NCBI RefSeq assembly: GCF_000968015.1
Contig: NZ_LACH01000053.1
Coordinates: 1 to 64,000, forward strand
Source: Pseudomonas fluorescens
GTDB lineage: Bacteria > Pseudomonadota > Gammaproteobacteria > Pseudomonadales > Pseudomonadaceae
DNA length: 64,000 nt
Direction: 5' to 3'
A program made the position numbers and the translations under genes. Within the stretch, counting starts at the first letter, position 1. Each line of letters opens with the position of its first letter. Below the pieces are notes generated by a model. That model was not told where the DNA came from, ran no database searches, and was given only the letters and a program-made list of their open reading frames with translations. This document shows positions 61,343 through 64,000 of the stretch, piece by piece.

Positions 61343-61876
61343 ATGTCCCATTCTTCGGATTCACCAGCGCTGGTCGGTACCCGCTGGGTCGAACTCGGCC
61401 TGGCACTCTTCACCACGCTGATTGGCGCGGTGGTGATGTTCGGCAGCGTCGAACAAGGTATCGGCTGGGGCGATTCCGGCCCCGAGCCGGGTTACTTCCC
61501 CTTCTACATCGGCCTGATGCTGAGCGCCGCGAGCGTAGCCAATGGCGTGTTGACCGTGGTGCGCTGGCAAGCCCTGAGCATTTCATTCGTCAGCCGCAGT
61601 GCGTTCAAGCAAGTGTTGTCGGTGTTCATCCCGATTGCGCTGTTCGTCGGTGCCATGCCATTCACCGGCATCTACGTGGCCTCGGCCTGTTTCATCGCGT
61701 GGTTCATGTGGCGTGACAAGGTCCGCGCCAAGCCTTACGGCAAACTGATGATCGGCAGCGTGTCCCTTGGCGCGGTACTCGCCAGCTACCTGATTTTCGC
61801 GTTGTGGTTCAAGGTCCCGCTGGATGCCGGCCCGATGGGCGACTGGATTGCCCTGGCCGGGAGAACGTTCAAATGA
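61343..61876 (+). CDS. Tripartite tricarboxylate transporter small membrane subunit (TctB)
   Basis: 177 residues from ATG 61343 (GGAGG at 61329-61333); a GTG at 61334 is discarded. Four membrane segments (LALFTTLIGAVVMFGSVEQG; VFIPIALFVGAMPFTGIYVA) and the PEPGYFPFYIGLMLSAASVA signature typical of TctB. Its stop overlaps the TctA start (ATGA). Confidence 0.87.
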   Translation: MSHSSDSPALVGTRWVELGLALFTTLIGAVVMFGSVEQGIGWGDSGPEPGYFPFYIGLMLSAASVANGVLTVVRWQALSISFVSRSAFKQVLSVFIPIALFVGAMPFTGIYVASACFIAWFMWRDKVRAKPYGKLMIGSVSLGAVLASYLIFALWFKVPLDAGPMGDWIALAGRTFK

Positions 61877-63402
61877 GCGAATTCGATTCCCTGCTGCAAG
61901 GCATGAACCTGATCCTGACCCCGGGCCACATCGGCCTGATGGTGATCGGCGTGCTGCTGGGCATTCTGGTCGGCGTGTTGCCCGGCCTCGGCGCCCCTAA
62001 TGGCGTGGCGTTGCTGCTGCCACTGACGTTCACCATGTCGCCGGTGTCGGCGATCATTCTGCTGTCGTGCATGTATTGGGGGGCGCTGTTCGGCGGTTCG
62101 ATCACCTCGATTCTGTTCAATATTCCCGGTGAGCCCTCATCGGTGGCGACCACCTTTGACGGTTACCCGATGGCCCGCGAAGGTCGCGCTGCCGAAGCCC
62201 TGACCGCTGCGTTTAGTTCAGCATTGATCGGCGCGTTGGCCGGGGTGTTGTTGCTGACGTTCCTGTCGACAAAGATCGCCGCGTTCGCCATGTCGTTCAG
62301 CTCGCCGGAGTTCTTCGCGGTGTACCTGTTGGCGTTCTGCACCTTCATCGGCATGAGCAAGAACCCGCCGCTGAAAACCGTGGTCGCGATGATGATCGGT
62401 TTCGCCATGGCCGCCGTCGGCATGGACACTGTGTCCGGCAATCTGCGCCTGACCTTCGACCAGCCGATTCTTATGACCGGCATCAGTTTCGAAGTGGCGG
62501 TGATCGGCCTGTTCGGTATCGGCGAAATCCTCTGCACCGTCGAGGAAGGCCTGGTGTTTCGCGGCGAACATGCGCGCATCACGCCGATGATCATCTTGCG
62601 CACCTGGGCCAAGTTGCCGCGCTACTGGTGGACGATTGTGCGCAGCACGTTGGTCGGTTGCTGGATGGGCATCACGCCCGGCGGGCCAACGGCGGCGTCG
62701 TTCATGAGCTACAGCCTGGCGCGGCGTTTCTCGAAGAACCGCGAGAACTTCGGCAAAGGTGAACTTGAAGGCGTGATCGCCCCCGAAACCGCTGACCACG
62801 CTGCCGGTACCAGTGCCCTGCTGCCGATGTTGACCCTGGGCATTCCAGGGTCGGCGACGGCAGCGGTGATGCTCGGCGGTTTGATGATCTGGGGTCTGCA
62901 CCCCGGCCCGACGCTGTTCGTCGAGCAGCATGATTTCGTCTGGGGCCTGATCGCCAGCATGTACCTGGGTAACGTCGTCAGTCTGATCGTGGTATTGGCC
63001 ACCGTGCCGCTGTTCGCTTCGATCCTGCGGATTCCGTTCTCGATCATTGCGCCGATCATCATCATGGTCTGCGCCATCGGCGCCTACTCGGTGCACAACT
63101 CGTTCTTCGACGTGGTGCTGATGCTGGGCTTCGGCGCACTGGGTTATCTGTTCAAGAAACTCGGTTACCCGATCGCCCCGCTGGTGCTGGCTGCGGTGTT
63201 GGGGGACAAGGCTGAAGACGCATTCCGTCAGTCGATGCTGTTCTCTGACGGGCACCTGGGGATTTTCTGGTCCAACCCATTGGTGGGCAGCCTGACCACG
63301 GCGGCGCTGCTGATGCTGTTCTGGCCGTTGATTTCCAAGGTGCTGCAAACCCTGATGGGCCTGCGCAAACCACACATCGCCAAGCCAAAATCGGTGCTGT
63401 GA
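61873..63402 (+). CDS. Tripartite tricarboxylate transporter large membrane subunit (TctA)
   Basis: 509 residues from ATG 61873. About 12 membrane segments; family signatures GVLPGLGAPNGVALLLPLTF (about 36), YWGALFGGSITSILFNIPGE (about 75) and the second inverted repeat GCWMGITPGGPTAASFMSYS (about 264). Forms the cation-coupled channel with TctB. Last gene of the tctCBA run. Confidence 0.9.
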   Translation: MSEFDSLLQGMNLILTPGHIGLMVIGVLLGILVGVLPGLGAPNGVALLLPLTFTMSPVSAIILLSCMYWGALFGGSITSILFNIPGEPSSVATTFDGYPMAREGRAAEALTAAFSSALIGALAGVLLLTFLSTKIAAFAMSFSSPEFFAVYLLAFCTFIGMSKNPPLKTVVAMMIGFAMAAVGMDTVSGNLRLTFDQPILMTGISFEVAVIGLFGIGEILCTVEEGLVFRGEHARITPMIILRTWAKLPRYWWTIVRSTLVGCWMGITPGGPTAASFMSYSLARRFSKNRENFGKGELEGVIAPETADHAAGTSALLPMLTLGIPGSATAAVMLGGLMIWGLHPGPTLFVEQHDFVWGLIASMYLGNVVSLIVVLATVPLFASILRIPFSIIAPIIIMVCAIGAYSVHNSFFDVVLMLGFGALGYLFKKLGYPIAPLVLAAVLGDKAEDAFRQSMLFSDGHLGIFWSNPLVGSLTTAALLMLFWPLISKVLQTLMGLRKPHIAKPKSVL

Positions 63403-63419
63403 CACAGCAATGCTGGCAA

Positions 63420-63441
63420 CGCCTGACATTTGTTGTCAGGC
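63420..63441 (+). terminator. Weak terminator hairpin after tctA
   Basis: GCCTGACA, short loop, TGTCAGGC perfect stem 18 bp after the stop, with a T run (TCCTTTTT) only 10 bp further on. It may reduce but not stop read-through into the LysR gene. Confidence 0.5.
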
Positions 63442-63471
63442 TTGCCGCAGTCCTTTTTACGAGCATGGCCC

Positions 63472-64000
63472 ATGACCCGAATTCCTGAAGCCAACGTGAT
63501 CCACAGCCGACTGCGTCTGCGCCAACTGCGGCTGATGCTGGCGTTGCAGGAATTCGGCTCATTGCGCCGCGCCGCCGACCACATTGGCATGACCCAACCG
63601 GCGGCGACCAAAATGCTGCACGAGGCCGAGGACCTGCTCGGTGTCGAGCTCTTCGAACGCCTGCCTCGGGGCATGCGCTCTACCCCCTTCGGGGAAACCG
63701 TCATCTATTACGCGCGCATGGTGTTTGCCGAACTCAGCGGCATGCGGGAAGAACTGGTCGCGCTGGAATCCGGCAACCTTGGCCGGGTCGCGGTCGGTGC
63801 GATTCCGGCGCTGGCTTCGGGGCTGTTGACCCGCACCATCGCGACCTTGAAACAGAGCCATCCACGCCTGTCGATGAGCATCCAGGTCGATACCAGCGAC
63901 GTGCTGGTGCAGGCACTTTTACAGGATCAACTGGATATCGTATTGGGCCGGATTCCGGCAGGTGCCCGGGCCGAAGAATTGCTCTTCGACAGCCTCGGCG
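63472..64000 (+). CDS. LysR-type regulator (3' end beyond window), probable controller of the sugar-acid island
   Basis: 176 codons from ATG 63472 to the window edge. Helix-turn-helix at about 17-75 (LRLMLALQEFGSLRRAADHI, GMTQPAATKMLHEAEDLLGV), then the start of the effector domain (GRVAVGAIPALASGLLTRTI). The N-terminal extension MTRIPEANVIHSRLRLRQL resembles the GbpR/CbpR-like group that acts on sugar-acid genes. It follows tctCBA on the same strand and is the obvious candidate to bind the T-N11-A sites at 56352, 60007 and 60136. Confidence 0.85.
   Translation, partial: MTRIPEANVIHSRLRLRQLRLMLALQEFGSLRRAADHIGMTQPAATKMLHEAEDLLGVELFERLPRGMRSTPFGETVIYYARMVFAELSGMREELVALESGNLGRVAVGAIPALASGLLTRTIATLKQSHPRLSMSIQVDTSDVLVQALLQDQLDIVLGRIPAGARAEELLFDSLG

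Overview
The window reads as chromosomal DNA of a Pseudomonas of the P. fluorescens group. The basis is GC-rich coding sequence, a LapA/MapA-type biofilm adhesin with its type I secretion genes, a gbuA (guanidinobutyrase) neighbourhood in the order I recall from P. aeruginosa PA1413-PA1422, aceK, hrpA and azoR of Pseudomonas type, and many REP/REPIN palindromes of the kind known from P. fluorescens. No rRNA, tRNA, CRISPR array, prophage or complete insertion sequence was seen. All family names come from reading the translations; no database search was run.

Layout. 1-7841: the N-terminal part of a giant LapG-cleavable adhesin (minus strand, cut by the window edge), divergent from lapE-lapB-lapC-like secretion genes. 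7973-16720: a tRNA-modification gene (tapT), the LysR regulator GbuR, guanidinobutyrase GbuA, a small SnoaL-like protein, two transporters, a metallo-beta-lactamase-fold hydrolase, an ACP-like protein lacking the usual serine, a 42-residue protein in the position of PA1414 (the SicX small-RNA locus of P. aeruginosa), and a LysR regulator. 16824-23700: transporters, the RNA-binding protein CvfB and several conserved small or envelope proteins.

24098-25471 is the most unusual stretch. A small host gene appears to be split by a roughly 1.1-kb AT-rich cassette on the opposite strand. The cassette holds the frameshifted tail of a polymorphic toxin, two diverged YezG-like immunity genes, and a hairpin between them.

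25577-45073: an IclR / CoA-transferase / HMG-CoA-lyase / CitMHS catabolic module with palindromic operators, a DEAD-box helicase, a YbdG-type MscS channel, azoR, an alpha/beta hydrolase, ppiA, an ABC exporter, aqpZ, a porin and a FabH-like synthase. 45311-52164: hrpA, aceK and an EamA permease.

52296-64000 is a sugar-acid catabolic island. It has an acid-sugar dehydratase, an AraD1-family enzyme and 2-oxoglutarate-semialdehyde dehydrogenase in one group, MFS permease, amidohydrolase/lactonase and PdxA-like dehydrogenase in a second, and a TctCBA transporter followed by a LysR regulator (cut by the edge). The two regulatory regions share a T-N11-A palindrome, which suggests one LysR regulon. 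The likely flow is uptake, lactone opening, dehydration, oxidation, and entry into the TCA cycle as 2-oxoglutarate.
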